Shown in pieces: positions 16,729 through 27,200 of a stretch of DNA of 64,000 bases. Each line of letters begins with the position of its first letter. Position 1 is the first letter of the stretch. The DNA lies in assembly GCA_964466115.1 (NCBI GenBank), contig CAYXMH010000001.1:62001-126000 (forward strand), in the 5' to 3' direction. The notes under the pieces were generated by a model. That model searched no databases, was not told the DNA's origin, and saw nothing but the letters and a program-made list of their open reading frames with translations. The translations under genes were made by a program, and so were the position numbers. Source of the DNA: Pseudolysobacter sp964466115. Its GTDB lineage: Bacteria; Pseudomonadota; Gammaproteobacteria; Xanthomonadales; Rhodanobacteraceae.

Positions 16729-16768
16729 CAGAGCGCACGATGCGTTTTTATACGCATCGTGCGCTCTG
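16729..16768. repeat. perfect 17-base inverted repeat between convergent genes
   Basis: CAGAGCGCACGATGCGT (16729-16745) and its exact reverse complement (16752-16768) flank a 6-base TTTTAT loop. It lies between the HNH gene stop (16712) and the convergent beta-helix gene stop (16795). No T-run follows on either strand, so it is an unusual terminator; it may act as a hairpin barrier for both genes or be a protein-binding palindrome. Confidence 0.85.
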
Positions 16769-16794
16769 ACGAATCTATGCCGGCCTTTAAAACG

Positions 16795-17724
16795 CTATTG
16801 TTCCGAGATCATCGACGGAGACGCACCGCTCACGGTGTTTCCGAAGATGCGGTTGTTCCCATAAGAAAAAACCGAACCCATCAACACCTGCAAAGCCGTT
16901 GCATTGTTGGTAATGGTTGTGTGGGCAAGATAAACCGAAGTCTGGGAACCAAAAGTGCTGATAGCATAGCCCGCGCCATCGTTTATCAAGGAATTATCAA
17001 GACTAACGCGAATCACATTACCTCCCGAGCCAACCGCGTTGACTCCCGCGTTATCGCTGCCGCTGATCACCAAATCCTTCGCCGACACAACGCCACGCTG
17101 AACCAACAGGCCGTACCTGCTGTCAGTCAGCAAGGAGCGCTCAAGCGTAGCGGTTGCTGAACCCGATGACCCCGCCTGCACAAATATCGCGCCATTTCCG
17201 GCTTTGCTGACGGTGGTGTCTTTTACAACAAGGTGCGCCGCCCCGGCTGGCTCAAAATCGATGCCATTTTGAGTAAAATTCTGAATTGTGCATCTTTCTA
17301 CAACCAGTCTCGCGCCGTTGATAAAACGAATGCCATTCGTGCCGGACGGTCCTCCCGGGCTGGTACCGTCGATAAAAAGTCCGCGCAACACCACGGTATC
17401 CGTTGCGGCGGCATTGACGACAACTCCATTGACCCCACTTGCCAGGATACTGGCGACATCACCGACGTTTTCAATGGTGATCGACTTGGTAATCGTAACC
17501 GCGCCGTAACCCGCGGGGTCCAACACGCTAATGATGCCGAATGACGCCGTTCGCGAAATGGCGCCCGCAAACGTCTTGCAGGGCGCCGTGCGGCTGCATG
17601 GATTGGCGTCGTCGCCAACACCGGAGACCCAAGTCCTGGTCGCTTGGGCAAACCCGCTTGCATTACAAAGAAAGAATAATGCAAACGCCAATAGCGTAGA
17701 TATAAAACGATTTGTGTAGCTCAT
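16795..17724 (-). CDS. secreted right-handed beta-helix protein
   Basis: Exported protein of 309 residues with a signal peptide (MSYTNRFISTLLAFALFFL, cleavage likely after FAQA near residue 28). After a CSRTAPCKTF segment with two cysteines it is made of short repeating turns such as IRFINGARLVVERCTIQNF and DFEPAGAAHLVVKDTTVS, the pattern of parallel beta-helix (pectate-lyase/NosD-like) folds. I see no catalytic motif that fixes an enzyme class. ATG at 17724 has an AAGGAG ribosome site; the frame extends upstream to 17847 without support. It converges with the HNH gene and lies downstream of DUF1249. Confidence 0.8.
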   Translation of the reverse strand: MSYTNRFISTLLAFALFFLCNASGFAQATRTWVSGVGDDANPCSRTAPCKTFAGAISRTASFGIISVLDPAGYGAVTITKSITIENVGDVASILASGVNGVVVNAAATDTVVLRGLFIDGTSPGGPSGTNGIRFINGARLVVERCTIQNFTQNGIDFEPAGAAHLVVKDTTVSKAGNGAIFVQAGSSGSATATLERSLLTDSRYGLLVQRGVVSAKDLVISGSDNAGVNAVGSGGNVIRVSLDNSLINDGAGYAISTFGSQTSVYLAHTTITNNATALQVLMGSVFSYGNNRIFGNTVSGASPSMISEQ

Positions 17725-17863
17725 ACCATCAAACTCCTTAAAAATGACAAATATCCACCTTTGCGCATGCAAAGCAAGTCTAACGCGATTTGGACTACTA
17801 AAAAAAGAATAGACTCTCGAGGCATTATCGCAGGCAGCAACCGCCACCGCCCAGACTCATTGC

Positions 17864-18388
17864 TCAGCTTGGTTTGGAATCTAGCGAGTGCTCCCTATCC
17901 GCTTGCCCCTGCGCTGCCCCCGAAGTCCCCGAAACGGGCTGCAATGTGCCATAGGAATGCCCCTGTTCGGCCAAATACTGGAGCCATCGGCTTAAGAAGC
18001 TGTTCATTCGCATACGATGCGCAAATACATCGCGGGCCACCGGGAACGGACCCAATACGTGCCACAAGTGCTTGCTGGGTTGGCAATGGGTGGCTTCCGC
18101 AACGTGCGCATCTTGATACATGCGCAAATGCGCCGAGGGCACGGGAATGCCGGTGGCAACATCCAATAAACAATAACTTAGCGTAAGTTCCAGCATATAG
18201 CGATGGCGCTTCAAAAGATCCAGGCGAACGTCCAAACCGTCATCCACGGACGATAGATAGCTGCCCGGCACCAGCGTGTGCGGTGCAAACAATCGAACCA
18301 AACGATGGTAATTTTCCCCGTACAGGCCCATTAAATAGGCAAAGCGTCCCGGTAAAACAAAGCGGGGAGTGTCTAATAAGGCGGCCAT
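17864..18388 (-). CDS. DUF1249 (YqiB-like) protein
   Basis: Conserved gammaproteobacterial protein of unknown function, 174 residues. It matches the YqiB pattern: ENYHRLVRLFAP near residue 25, RYMLELTLSYCL near residue 63, LRMYQDAHVAEA near residue 88 and RMRMNSFLSRWLQYLAEQGH near residues 125-145. It is cytosolic with no signal. The C-terminal 25 residues (SGTSGAAQGQADREHSLDS) are low complexity. In E. coli yqiB sits beside cpdA and parE; here it lies alone between a beta-helix gene and ppsR, 110 bases downstream of neither promoter that I can define. Confidence 0.85.
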   Translation of the reverse strand: MAALLDTPRFVLPGRFAYLMGLYGENYHRLVRLFAPHTLVPGSYLSSVDDGLDVRLDLLKRHRYMLELTLSYCLLDVATGIPVPSAHLRMYQDAHVAEATHCQPSKHLWHVLGPFPVARDVFAHRMRMNSFLSRWLQYLAEQGHSYGTLQPVSGTSGAAQGQADREHSLDSKPS

Positions 18389-18498
18389 GACCCGATCATA
18401 GGTACACGCTAGCCCTCACGCCAGTCTGCACATAATGCAAAACAGAGAGTACAATGCTTCTCCCCCGTGCTTCATTCGAAGCCCTATTTTCGGGGGGG

Positions 18499-19314
18499 CT
18501 AAAACATGTGCCTGTTCAATTTAAGCTCTTGCAAAATCTTGCTGGCGATTTCTTCGATCGACGTATGCGTTGTATTTAGCACTGGAATTGCATCGCGCTT
18601 AAACAGCTTGTCGGCCTGCCCCAACTCCCAAACGCATTGCTGCAAGGTGGCATAACGGCTTCCCGGGCGACGCGCTTCACGTACCTGGGTTAGGCGTTGC
18701 GCATCGATGGTCAATCCAAATAAGCGATCCCGATACGGTTTTAAGCGTTTCGGGATTTCCAAGCATTCCAGATCCTCATCGGTTAACGGATAATTGGCTG
18801 CCCGAACGCCATAGTGCAAAGCCATGTACAAGCAGGTCGGCGTTTTGCCCGAGCGCGACACACCCACCAAAATCACCTCCGCATCCGAATAGTTCACATC
18901 CACGCCATCATCGTGCGTGAGCGCATAATTGGTCGCGTTAATCCGGCTTTCGTACTCGGCAAAATCGACCAATCCGTGAGCCTTACCTACGCTGGGTTTA
19001 CGCTTTATACCAAGCTCACTCTCCAGCGGCCCAATAAACGGCGCGAACACGTCCAGCATCAAGGCACCACTGCCGGAGAGGATTTCGCTCAAGGCAGGGT
19101 CGATCACCGTATTCACCACGATTGGTCGCGCGCCTTTTTCTTGCACTTCGGTGCGGATACGCTCAACCGCCGCCAGCGCTTTGTCCGCATCGTCTACGAA
19201 GGGGATGCGATACGTATCAAATTCAATGCCGTCGAATTGAGTAAGCACGCTGTGGCCAATGGTTTCGGCGGTGATCCCGGTGCCATCGGAAACATAGAAA
19301 ATGGTCCTGCGCAT
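18499..19314 (-). CDS. ppsR: PEP synthase regulatory kinase/pyrophosphorylase
   Basis: DUF299-family enzyme that inactivates PEP synthase by ADP-dependent phosphorylation of a threonine and reactivates it by phosphate-dependent removal. From ATG at 19314 the protein is 271 residues and begins MRRTIFYVSDGTGITAETIG, the family signature. The nucleotide loop GVSRSGKTPTCLYMA lies near residues 148-162. The frame extends to 19359, but the later ATG fits the family. It is divergent from ppsA across about 158 bases, the arrangement seen in E. coli, which supports the pairing. Confidence 0.95.
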   Translation of the reverse strand: MRRTIFYVSDGTGITAETIGHSVLTQFDGIEFDTYRIPFVDDADKALAAVERIRTEVQEKGARPIVVNTVIDPALSEILSGSGALMLDVFAPFIGPLESELGIKRKPSVGKAHGLVDFAEYESRINATNYALTHDDGVDVNYSDAEVILVGVSRSGKTPTCLYMALHYGVRAANYPLTDEDLECLEIPKRLKPYRDRLFGLTIDAQRLTQVREARRPGSRYATLQQCVWELGQADKLFKRDAIPVLNTTHTSIEEIASKILQELKLNRHMF

Positions 19315-19472
19315 AGCTTGAAAGTCGCCAATTTGGGTGATCAAGTGTAGCCGGAACACAAATCGAGCGCCGCATCAAGCTTGTTTCGCGAGCGATAAAT
19401 GCCGATCATTACCGATTCACTCGGGCGATTTTGGCCCTTCAATGTCGATCAAGCCATTTGGGAGATCATAAG

Positions 19473-21845
19473 TTGAGCGATTTGGTGCTTTGGTTGGACC
19501 GTCTGCGTTTGAGCGATTTGGCTCAAGTCGGTGGCAAAAATGCGTCGCTGGGAGAAATGATTGGCAACCTCGCCAACTTAGGCGTGTCCGTCCCCGGTGG
19601 TTTCGCAACCACTGCCGATGCGTTTCGCGATTTTATTGCGCAAAGCGGCTTGGGCCAGCGCATTCAAGACAAATTGGCAACGCTTGATATCGACGACGTC
19701 AATGCATTGGCTGCGGCCGGCGCTGAAGTTCGTCGCTGGGTGATTGAAACTCCGTTGTTGCCGGCGCTAGACCAAGCGGTTCGCAGCGCCTACGCAAAGC
19801 TGTGTGGTAGCGCCGCCACGCCGGTTTCGGTTGCAGTGCGTTCATCTGCCACAGCCGAAGACTTACCCGATGCCTCTTTTGCTGGTCAACAAGAAACTTT
19901 TCTGAATGTCGTTGGCGCAGACGACGTTATCCACAAAGTGAAAGAAGTGTTCGCTTCGCTTTACAATGACCGCGCCATCGCCTATCGCGTGCATCACGGC
20001 TACAAGCACGAAGACGTATTTCTTTCCGCAGGCATACAGCTGATGGTGCGTTCGGATGTCGGCGCATCGGGCGTTTTGTTTACGCTTGACACCGAATCGG
20101 GTTTTCGCGATGTGGTGTTTATCACCGCCAGTTATGGTTTAGGCGAAACAGTGGTTCAGGGCGCGGTAAACCCCGATGAATTCTACGTCTACAAACCCAC
20201 GCTAAAACAAGGGTTACCGGCGGTCTTGCGCCGCCAGCTGGGTTCCAAACAAATTCGCATGGTGTATTCGAGTGAGTCCGGTAAGCGCACCTTGACCGAA
20301 GATGTACCGCTTCCCCTACGCGATCAATTTTCAATCTCCGATGCCGATGTTCAAGAGCTTGCCAAGCAAGCGCTGGTCATCGAGGACCACTATGGCCGCC
20401 CCATGGACATCGAGTGGGCAAAAGATGGATTAACTGGCAAATTATACATCGTTCAAGCGCGCCCAGAAACGGTAAAATCCCGCGGTCGCAACACCACGAT
20501 CGAGCGCTATACCATGCAAGCCCGTGGACCAGTTCTGGCCGAAGGCCGCTCGATTGGCCATAAAATCGGCGCGGGCACCGCAAAAGTGGTGTCATCGCTC
20601 AGTGATATGAGCCTAGTATTGCCGGGTGATGTGCTAGTCACTGACATGACCGACCCCGATTGGGAGCCGATCATGAAGCGTGCCGCCGCCATCGTCACCA
20701 ATCGAGGCGGCCGCACCTGCCATGCCGCCATTATCGCGCGCGAGCTCGGTATTCCCGCCGTCGTTGGATGCGGTGATGCCACCCGAAAGATTAGCAATGG
20801 CACCCCCGTAACTGTCTCTTGCGCCGAAGGTGACACGGGTTTTATTTACGATGGGGTTCTTAAATTCGAGCGCGTGGTAACCGATCTCGATAACATGCCG
20901 CCCGCACCGCTGAAAATCATGATGAACGTCGGCAATCCCGAACGCGCCTTCGACTTCGCGCAGCTGCCGCACGCCGGTATCGGATTGGCGCGTCTTGAGT
21001 TCGTGATCCAGCGGCAAATCGGCGTGCATCCCAAAGCATTGCTTGAATACGCCAAGCAACCCGCGGCGATAAAAGCGCAAATCGATAAAATGATGGCCGG
21101 TTACGCCGATCCGGTCAGTTTTTACGTTGATCGCTTGGCCGAGGGCATCGCCACTCTTACCGCCGCGTTCGCACCGCACCCGGTCATCGTCCGTTTATCC
21201 GACTTCAAGTCGAACGAATACGCAAACCTGGTCGGCGGCAAGCAATACGAGCCGCATGAAGAAAATCCGATGATCGGTTTTCGCGGTGCATCGCGCTACG
21301 TGGATCCGAGTTTCAAGGATTGCTTTGCACTCGAATGCCGCGCCATGAAAAAAGTGCGCACTGAGATGGGCCTTAAGAATGCCTGGGTCATGATCCCGTT
21401 CGTTCGCACGGTAGACGAAGGAAAAAAAGTGATCGATGTGCTGGCAGAAAATGGCCTTAAAAAAGGCGAAGACGGCTTAAAGATCATTATGATGTGCGAA
21501 CTGCCTTCCAATGCTTTGCTTGCCGATCAATTCCTCGACCATTTCGACGGGTTTTCCATTGGCTCCAACGATCTTACCCAGCTAACCTTGGGTTTAGATC
21601 GCGATTCCGGCATCGTCGCGCATTTATTCGACGAACGGAATGAAGCGGTAAAAGCCCTGCTTTCAATGGCGATCAAGGCATGCCGCGCGCGCGGCAAGTA
21701 CATAGGCATCTGCGGGCAAGGACCATCGGACCATCCTGATTTAGCGCAATGGTTAATGGAGCAAGGCATCGAATCGGTATCGTTAAATCCAGATACTGTG
21801 GTTGATACGTGGTTGATGTTGGCGGGAAATAAAGCTCCGCGGTGA
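19473..21845 (+). CDS. ppsA: phosphoenolpyruvate synthase
   Basis: Converts pyruvate and ATP to PEP, AMP and phosphate for gluconeogenesis. The ATP-binding domain starts with LVLWLDRLRLSDLAQVGGKN, the phosphohistidine domain carries GGRTCHAAIIARELGIP near residues 410-426, and the PEP-binding barrel has GSNDLTQLTLGLDRDSG near residue 700 after CELPSN. I chose TTG at 19473: family alignment starts there and a GGGAGA site lies about 8 bases upstream. An earlier in-frame TTG at 19431 is possible. The length of 790 matches E. coli (792). The divergent ppsR gene regulates it. Confidence 0.95.
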   Translation: MSDLVLWLDRLRLSDLAQVGGKNASLGEMIGNLANLGVSVPGGFATTADAFRDFIAQSGLGQRIQDKLATLDIDDVNALAAAGAEVRRWVIETPLLPALDQAVRSAYAKLCGSAATPVSVAVRSSATAEDLPDASFAGQQETFLNVVGADDVIHKVKEVFASLYNDRAIAYRVHHGYKHEDVFLSAGIQLMVRSDVGASGVLFTLDTESGFRDVVFITASYGLGETVVQGAVNPDEFYVYKPTLKQGLPAVLRRQLGSKQIRMVYSSESGKRTLTEDVPLPLRDQFSISDADVQELAKQALVIEDHYGRPMDIEWAKDGLTGKLYIVQARPETVKSRGRNTTIERYTMQARGPVLAEGRSIGHKIGAGTAKVVSSLSDMSLVLPGDVLVTDMTDPDWEPIMKRAAAIVTNRGGRTCHAAIIARELGIPAVVGCGDATRKISNGTPVTVSCAEGDTGFIYDGVLKFERVVTDLDNMPPAPLKIMMNVGNPERAFDFAQLPHAGIGLARLEFVIQRQIGVHPKALLEYAKQPAAIKAQIDKMMAGYADPVSFYVDRLAEGIATLTAAFAPHPVIVRLSDFKSNEYANLVGGKQYEPHEENPMIGFRGASRYVDPSFKDCFALECRAMKKVRTEMGLKNAWVMIPFVRTVDEGKKVIDVLAENGLKKGEDGLKIIMMCELPSNALLADQFLDHFDGFSIGSNDLTQLTLGLDRDSGIVAHLFDERNEAVKALLSMAIKACRARGKYIGICGQGPSDHPDLAQWLMEQGIESVSLNPDTVVDTWLMLAGNKAPR

Positions 21846-21855
21846 ATTCGCAGGC

Positions 21856-22440
21856 TCACCCCAACACCTTCTCGCACTCGAGGTTACCGGCAAGACGGCC
21901 CATAAACACCCGGTAATAGCGCAACTCCGCTATCGAATCGCGCACATCGGATAACGCGGTGTGCGTGGATTCCTTGGTAAATCCTTTGCCGATGTCGGGA
22001 GCCCAGCGGCGCGCCAGTTCTTTTATCGTGGAAACATCCAGATTGCGGTAGAGAAAATATTTTTCCAAACGCGGCATCAGACGGTATAGGAAACGCCGGT
22101 CCTGGCAAATCGAATTGCCGCACATGGGTGACTTACCGGGCGGCACGTGCTTGACCAAAAAATCGACCGTTGCCGACTCCGCCATCCCCAGATCGGTATT
22201 TGAATCGAGCACCCGCTGCCATAACCCCGATTTCGCGTGCTGGTTGCGATTCCAATCGTCCATGGCTTGCAATCGCTCCAGCGGGTGAGCAATCGCAAGC
22301 TCAGGCCCCTCCGCCAGGATGTTCAGTTCCTTATCGGTAACAATGGTTGCAATTTCCAAAATAGAATCTTTGTCGGTATCAAGGCCGGTCATCTCCAAAT
22401 CGATCCAGATCAAATTATCTTCGTTCAATACGATGGCCAT
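21856..22440 (-). CDS. orn: oligoribonuclease
   Basis: 3'-5' exoribonuclease that finishes RNA decay by cutting dinucleotides, including pGpG from cyclic-di-GMP turnover, which matters here because two EAL-domain proteins lie in the window. The 194-residue product has the DEDDh residues: WIDLEMTGLD near residue 12 and HTALSDVRDSI near residue 158. The conserved MPRLEKYFLYRNLDVSTIKEL stretch surrounds residue 130. It follows recD with a 14-base gap and converges on ppsA, with only 10 bases between stops, so the end of the transcript likely overlaps ppsA. Confidence 0.96.
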   Translation of the reverse strand: MAIVLNEDNLIWIDLEMTGLDTDKDSILEIATIVTDKELNILAEGPELAIAHPLERLQAMDDWNRNQHAKSGLWQRVLDSNTDLGMAESATVDFLVKHVPPGKSPMCGNSICQDRRFLYRLMPRLEKYFLYRNLDVSTIKELARRWAPDIGKGFTKESTHTALSDVRDSIAELRYYRVFMGRLAGNLECEKVLG

Positions 22441-22454
22441 CGCGCTCCCTTGTT

Positions 22455-24260
22455 TTATACCCTATGGTTCGATTGTTTTCGCAGTAACGCGCCAAGGCCG
22501 GACCCGCGCTCGGGGCTGTGCGAAAGGCTTGCACGCAATACCGTTTCATTGCCCAAAATCGTAAGCCGCGAACGCGCCCGGCTGCATGCGGTGTAAAGCC
22601 ACTGGCGCGTTAGCAACGGGTGCGGCGCCTGCGGCAACACCAGGATAACATTTTCAAATTCCGAGCCTTGCGCTTTATGCACGGTCATTGCATAACTTAG
22701 CTCCCCATCGGGTAATTGGTCCTTGGCGAAATGGCGCAATTGCCCCTGCCCGTCATTAAACCAGGCGCGCAATGAAGATCCATCGCGCCAAACAATCCCA
22801 GTATCGCCATTGTACAAGCCAAGGGCATGGTCATTGGCGGTCACCAATAACGGTGCGCCATGAAAAACATCGGGGGGTTCCTGCCATGCCTTAAGACCCA
22901 GGTGTGCGCACGCCACGATCGCGTTTAACGAACGCGTGCCGCGGCTACCTTCGCGCACGGCGCAGAGCAGCCGAAAGCGCGCTAACGCCTGCAATGCCTG
23001 CATGGGTTCATTGGCCTGCCTGATCTCACTTCGAAAACGCTGGGTTAATTGCAATAACTGATCTGCCCATTCACCCCGCACCGACGCCGGTTCAATCAAC
23101 GATAACTCCGTTTCTTCCTGCAAAAGAGCCATCATCGCATCGCCCTGGCCCATGCGTATGGCGGCAAGCAGCTTATCGATCCCGACACCCGCGGCATGAC
23201 GATGGCTGCGCGCCAATGTCACGACGCAATCGGAAATGGGCGGCGCGGCAACCTCCGCCGGCGCCGCTTCATAACCATATGCAGCAAGCCGATTCGCCAG
23301 CTCCGCACTAAAGGCATTGTTCGGGTTTATGTCACGCAATTCCGACAGCACGCAACCGGCTTCAACGGCAGCCAGCTGGTCTGGGTCGCCAATCAAAATA
23401 AGACGCGCAGTTTGCGGCAACGCGGCGAGCACGCGCGCCATGCTCGGCAGATCCACCATCGACACTTCGTCCAATACCAATACGTCCAACGCCAACGGTG
23501 CGTCCTGGTGATGGCGAGCCTGCGTGCTTAAAAAATGGGTGCCAAGCAAACGGTGCAGGGTAATGGCGCTTCGTGGAATTTGGGTCTTAATGGATTCCGC
23601 AACCGGCAAGGCGATAAGATCACGGTTCAAACTTTCGCTTAGGCGCGCGGCCGCCTTGCCGGTGGGGGCGGCAAGTGCGATGCGCAAAGGATGAGGTGCT
23701 TGCAATTGCAACAACGCCAACAACCGCAAAACCAGCCAAGTTTTACCAGTGCCGGGGCCGCCACAGATTACCGTCAGGGCACTGCGTAAAACCAGTTGCG
23801 CGGCAATCACCTGCCAATCGGGTCCAGGTAACGATTGAGTTGGAAATACCAACTTTAGGTGTGCATGCAATTCGCTACCATCGCCGAGAGGTTCAATCCG
23901 GTAAGCCCGATTCAGCAAAGCCTCGGCCACCCGGCGTTCGTACTCAAAATAGCGGCGCAAATACAATCGCTCGCCATCGCAAATTAACGGCGATTCACTA
24001 CCCGGCACGCCAACCAAACCGGTGTCGAGCAGTGCGCTCAGCAAGTGGCCGACATCGCTTGGCGCGTGCGGTACCTGCGCGATCATGTCCGGTATCATCA
24101 CCATAGGGACACAGGCATGGCCTTGCTGCACGGCGCAAGACAGCTCGACGATCACCCTCCGCATCCAGGCGAACGAACAGCCCGCCAAATCAAGCAGGCA
24201 ATCTGCCAGCGCCGCACCCAAGGCGTCGGCGTCGTTCGTGCTTGGCGAGATGGCATTCAC
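22455..24260 (-). CDS. recD: exodeoxyribonuclease V subunit alpha (RecD)
   Basis: 5'-3' helicase subunit of RecBCD. The 601-residue product has Walker A GGPGTGKTWLVLRL near residues 167-180, Walker B LVLDEVSMVD near residue 262, LIGDPDQLAAVEAG near residue 290 and the superfamily 1 motif VI region YAMTVHKAQGSEF near residue 528. Length is close to E. coli RecD (608). Its ATG overlaps the recB stop by four bases (ATGA), so translation is coupled. orn follows 14 bases later on the same strand. Confidence 0.96.
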   Translation of the reverse strand: MNAISPSTNDADALGAALADCLLDLAGCSFAWMRRVIVELSCAVQQGHACVPMVMIPDMIAQVPHAPSDVGHLLSALLDTGLVGVPGSESPLICDGERLYLRRYFEYERRVAEALLNRAYRIEPLGDGSELHAHLKLVFPTQSLPGPDWQVIAAQLVLRSALTVICGGPGTGKTWLVLRLLALLQLQAPHPLRIALAAPTGKAAARLSESLNRDLIALPVAESIKTQIPRSAITLHRLLGTHFLSTQARHHQDAPLALDVLVLDEVSMVDLPSMARVLAALPQTARLILIGDPDQLAAVEAGCVLSELRDINPNNAFSAELANRLAAYGYEAAPAEVAAPPISDCVVTLARSHRHAAGVGIDKLLAAIRMGQGDAMMALLQEETELSLIEPASVRGEWADQLLQLTQRFRSEIRQANEPMQALQALARFRLLCAVREGSRGTRSLNAIVACAHLGLKAWQEPPDVFHGAPLLVTANDHALGLYNGDTGIVWRDGSSLRAWFNDGQGQLRHFAKDQLPDGELSYAMTVHKAQGSEFENVILVLPQAPHPLLTRQWLYTACSRARSRLTILGNETVLRASLSHSPERGSGLGALLRKQSNHRV

Positions 24261-27200
24261 GCGAACCGCCTACGATCGCCAAAGCAGCGATCCAAAGCCA
24301 GAATTAACTCAACCGGCGGCTGCACCACTTGTACCCCGCTCAAGGACACGTTTTCCTTCACACCGCGCACGAATACACACAATGCACCGCCCAAATTCGT
24401 TTCCGGTTCATACTGCGGGCCCAGTCGCAGCGCGAGATAGCGATGCAAAGCCAACAGATAAATCACCAACTGCAAGTCATAGCGATGCGATTGCATCGTT
24501 GCGGCAAGCCGATCGGGTGCGTAATCCGCTTCGTCACCACCCAAATAATTGCTTTTGTAGTCCAACACAAAAAAACGCCCCTGATTCTCGACTATTAAAT
24601 CGATATAGCCATGCATCCATCCATGCAATCCGGTGGGCGTTTGCGCGAGTACGGCCAGCGCGTCGGCATAGTCACCAAACCGATTCGCAATCGCACCTAT
24701 ACTCTCCCTGGTAGAGCTCTCCAACGCGAAATGAAACTCCATTTCCTTGATCAGGCGGTTTGCAGGGACCCCGGCAAGCGCAAGCCCGGGCACCAATTCG
24801 GTATTCAGCAACCGCTTAATCCATTGCCGAAAAAGCGCTACGACGTCACGATCAAAACCGTATCGCTCGCTCACTTCAGCGATAAGATTCCTAGCCAGAC
24901 GATCGTCGGGATTTTGAAAATCGATTTGCTGCAGGATCGCATGCAAACACTCGCCCAGCAGAGCGCCGCGTGGAGCTTGCTCAGCTAACGTGATTGAAAA
25001 ACCCTCATCCCCGACCATGGAGCTATTCAAGAAACGTCGTTGATCAGCGCCACCATCAGAGGTTCCTGCGATTATTCTGGTGAAACTGTGGATGCTGCGT
25101 CGATCAGTGACATCCCGCGTAAATTCCCGCGCCGACAACGGCAAGCTCGTTGTATCCGCTTGCCATGGTGCACTTAAGCGTTCTGGCATCCCGCAGACGG
25201 TGATAGCACCATCGCTGGCGTTGGCCAATTGCTGCAGCTGCGTTTGCAGCGCGGCATCGTCCAATTGCAGATATTGGGAATGCAATAACGCGCCGTCCGG
25301 CGGAACGCCGTGAAACAAACGCGCACAAGGAGAATATTGCGCATCGGCAATCTTGCCCCAAACCAAATACAAACGATTGATGGCGCGCGTGCAGGCCACG
25401 TATGCACGCCTCATCGCCTCGGCGTAGTTCTCCCGCGCAGCGAGTTCTGCTCGCGACTCAAACGCGTCCGAACCAAGGTCGACTACCACGCGCAAATCCT
25501 CCGGGTGATGACTAACCACCGGCGCCTGCTTGGCAATGCCGCGTGTTGCCTGCCATAAGAACGGCGCGAATACGATCGGATATTCCAACCCCTTGCTGGC
25601 GTGAATCGTCACTATTTGAACCGCGTCGGCATCGCTGGCGCGGCGCAACCGCTCCGCGTCGTTCTCCGGGTTCGGACATTGGATGTATCGTTCAAGTTGC
25701 TCGGCTTGCTCCTGTGCTCCATAACCTGCGTTGGATAGCTCGTTCAACAATTCACCGAGATGACGGAAATTCGCAATGCGACGCTGCCCATCCGCATAGA
25801 TCAGGCAATGGGCGGAAAATTCATGCATCAATTCTTCGATCAGTGCTATCGGCCCATCGGCTTGCCACACGGCGGCAAGCGCTTGAAAGCGCTCGTGCAC
25901 GCGTTCTTCTCGCACCGGATCGACCAGCAACTCAGCGATCAGCTTGGCGTTCCAACCCACGGTTTCGGTACTAAGCGCCGCACGCAGGTAGGAGCCGCGT
26001 CGCGGGTTAAGCATTGCTTGCACCAGCGACAAAAGATCCCGCGCCTGCGCGCTGGCGTACACGCTTTCGCGCGACAAGGTTGACGCCGCAACATTGCAAA
26101 CCTGCAACGAACGCTCAATCAGCGCCGCCTGGTCATGAGTATTTACCAGCACCGCGATATCGCCGGCGCGCACGCTATGGCCGTCCAAAACCAATTCATT
26201 ATCAGCGCCGGACGCCAATAAGCGCACAATCTCATCGGCGACCGCCGTCGCAACCGCCTTGGCCAATTTGCCGGTGCTATTGATTGGGCTATTGTGCGAG
26301 CTGTGCGCCGTCGCTTCCGTTACCGGGGCGTGCCACACCACCAAAGGATGGGGATTTGGCGTAAGAAACGCGCCGTTGCGCGGCCCAAGAGCCGCCACAT
26401 TTTGCCACTCGATAAAATCGTATATGAAATTGTCTTTCGCCGCGAAAAGCACATTAACAGCCGATACCAATCTGGGTTCACTGCGGTAATTGGTAGTTAA
26501 GGTACATAATTGACTTTTTGCAAGATTGCGCGCTTGTCCGTAGGCAAACACGTCGCCACCACGGAACCGGTAAATCGACTGCTTAGCATCCCCGATCATC
26601 AACAAAGATCCGGCGTCCGCGTACAAGGCGCGAAAAATGGCAAACTGCTGTTGATCGGTATCTTGAAATTCATCCACCAGCGCCACTGGATAGCGCTCGC
26701 GCAAATGCGCGGCGAATTTGTCGCCGTTGGCAACCGTGAGCGCGTCGTGCACGCGCCCAATTAAGGCGTCGTACCCGTACACCGCGCTGGCATCCTCGCG
26801 CTGTTGCAACTCCCTCTGCGCGCTTAGCACCGTTTGACGCAACAATTTGGCTCGCTGCATACGGATAATCTTGGCTTGCACTTCCGCCAGGACCAACAAT
26901 GCGTCTATCAGAGGGTGATCCGGCAGCGGCTTGCCTTGCCGGATAGCGCTCTCGGTCTGGCTGTTGCGAAAAAAATCGGGCTCGAATCGAACCAAATCGG
27001 CGGGCGCCGGCCAAGCGATGCGGCCACCACCAATCCATGCCGCCATATCTTGCAATAAACGGCTTACTTGGGCCGGCTTGTACCCTTTTTTCTCATCGGT
27101 ACTAATGCCAAAACGCTTGTCGAACAAGAGCTCCATGCATCGTGCGGAATCCGCGCAAGCGATGGTAAACGCACGCGCGGCCGCTTGCTGGCGTTGTTGC

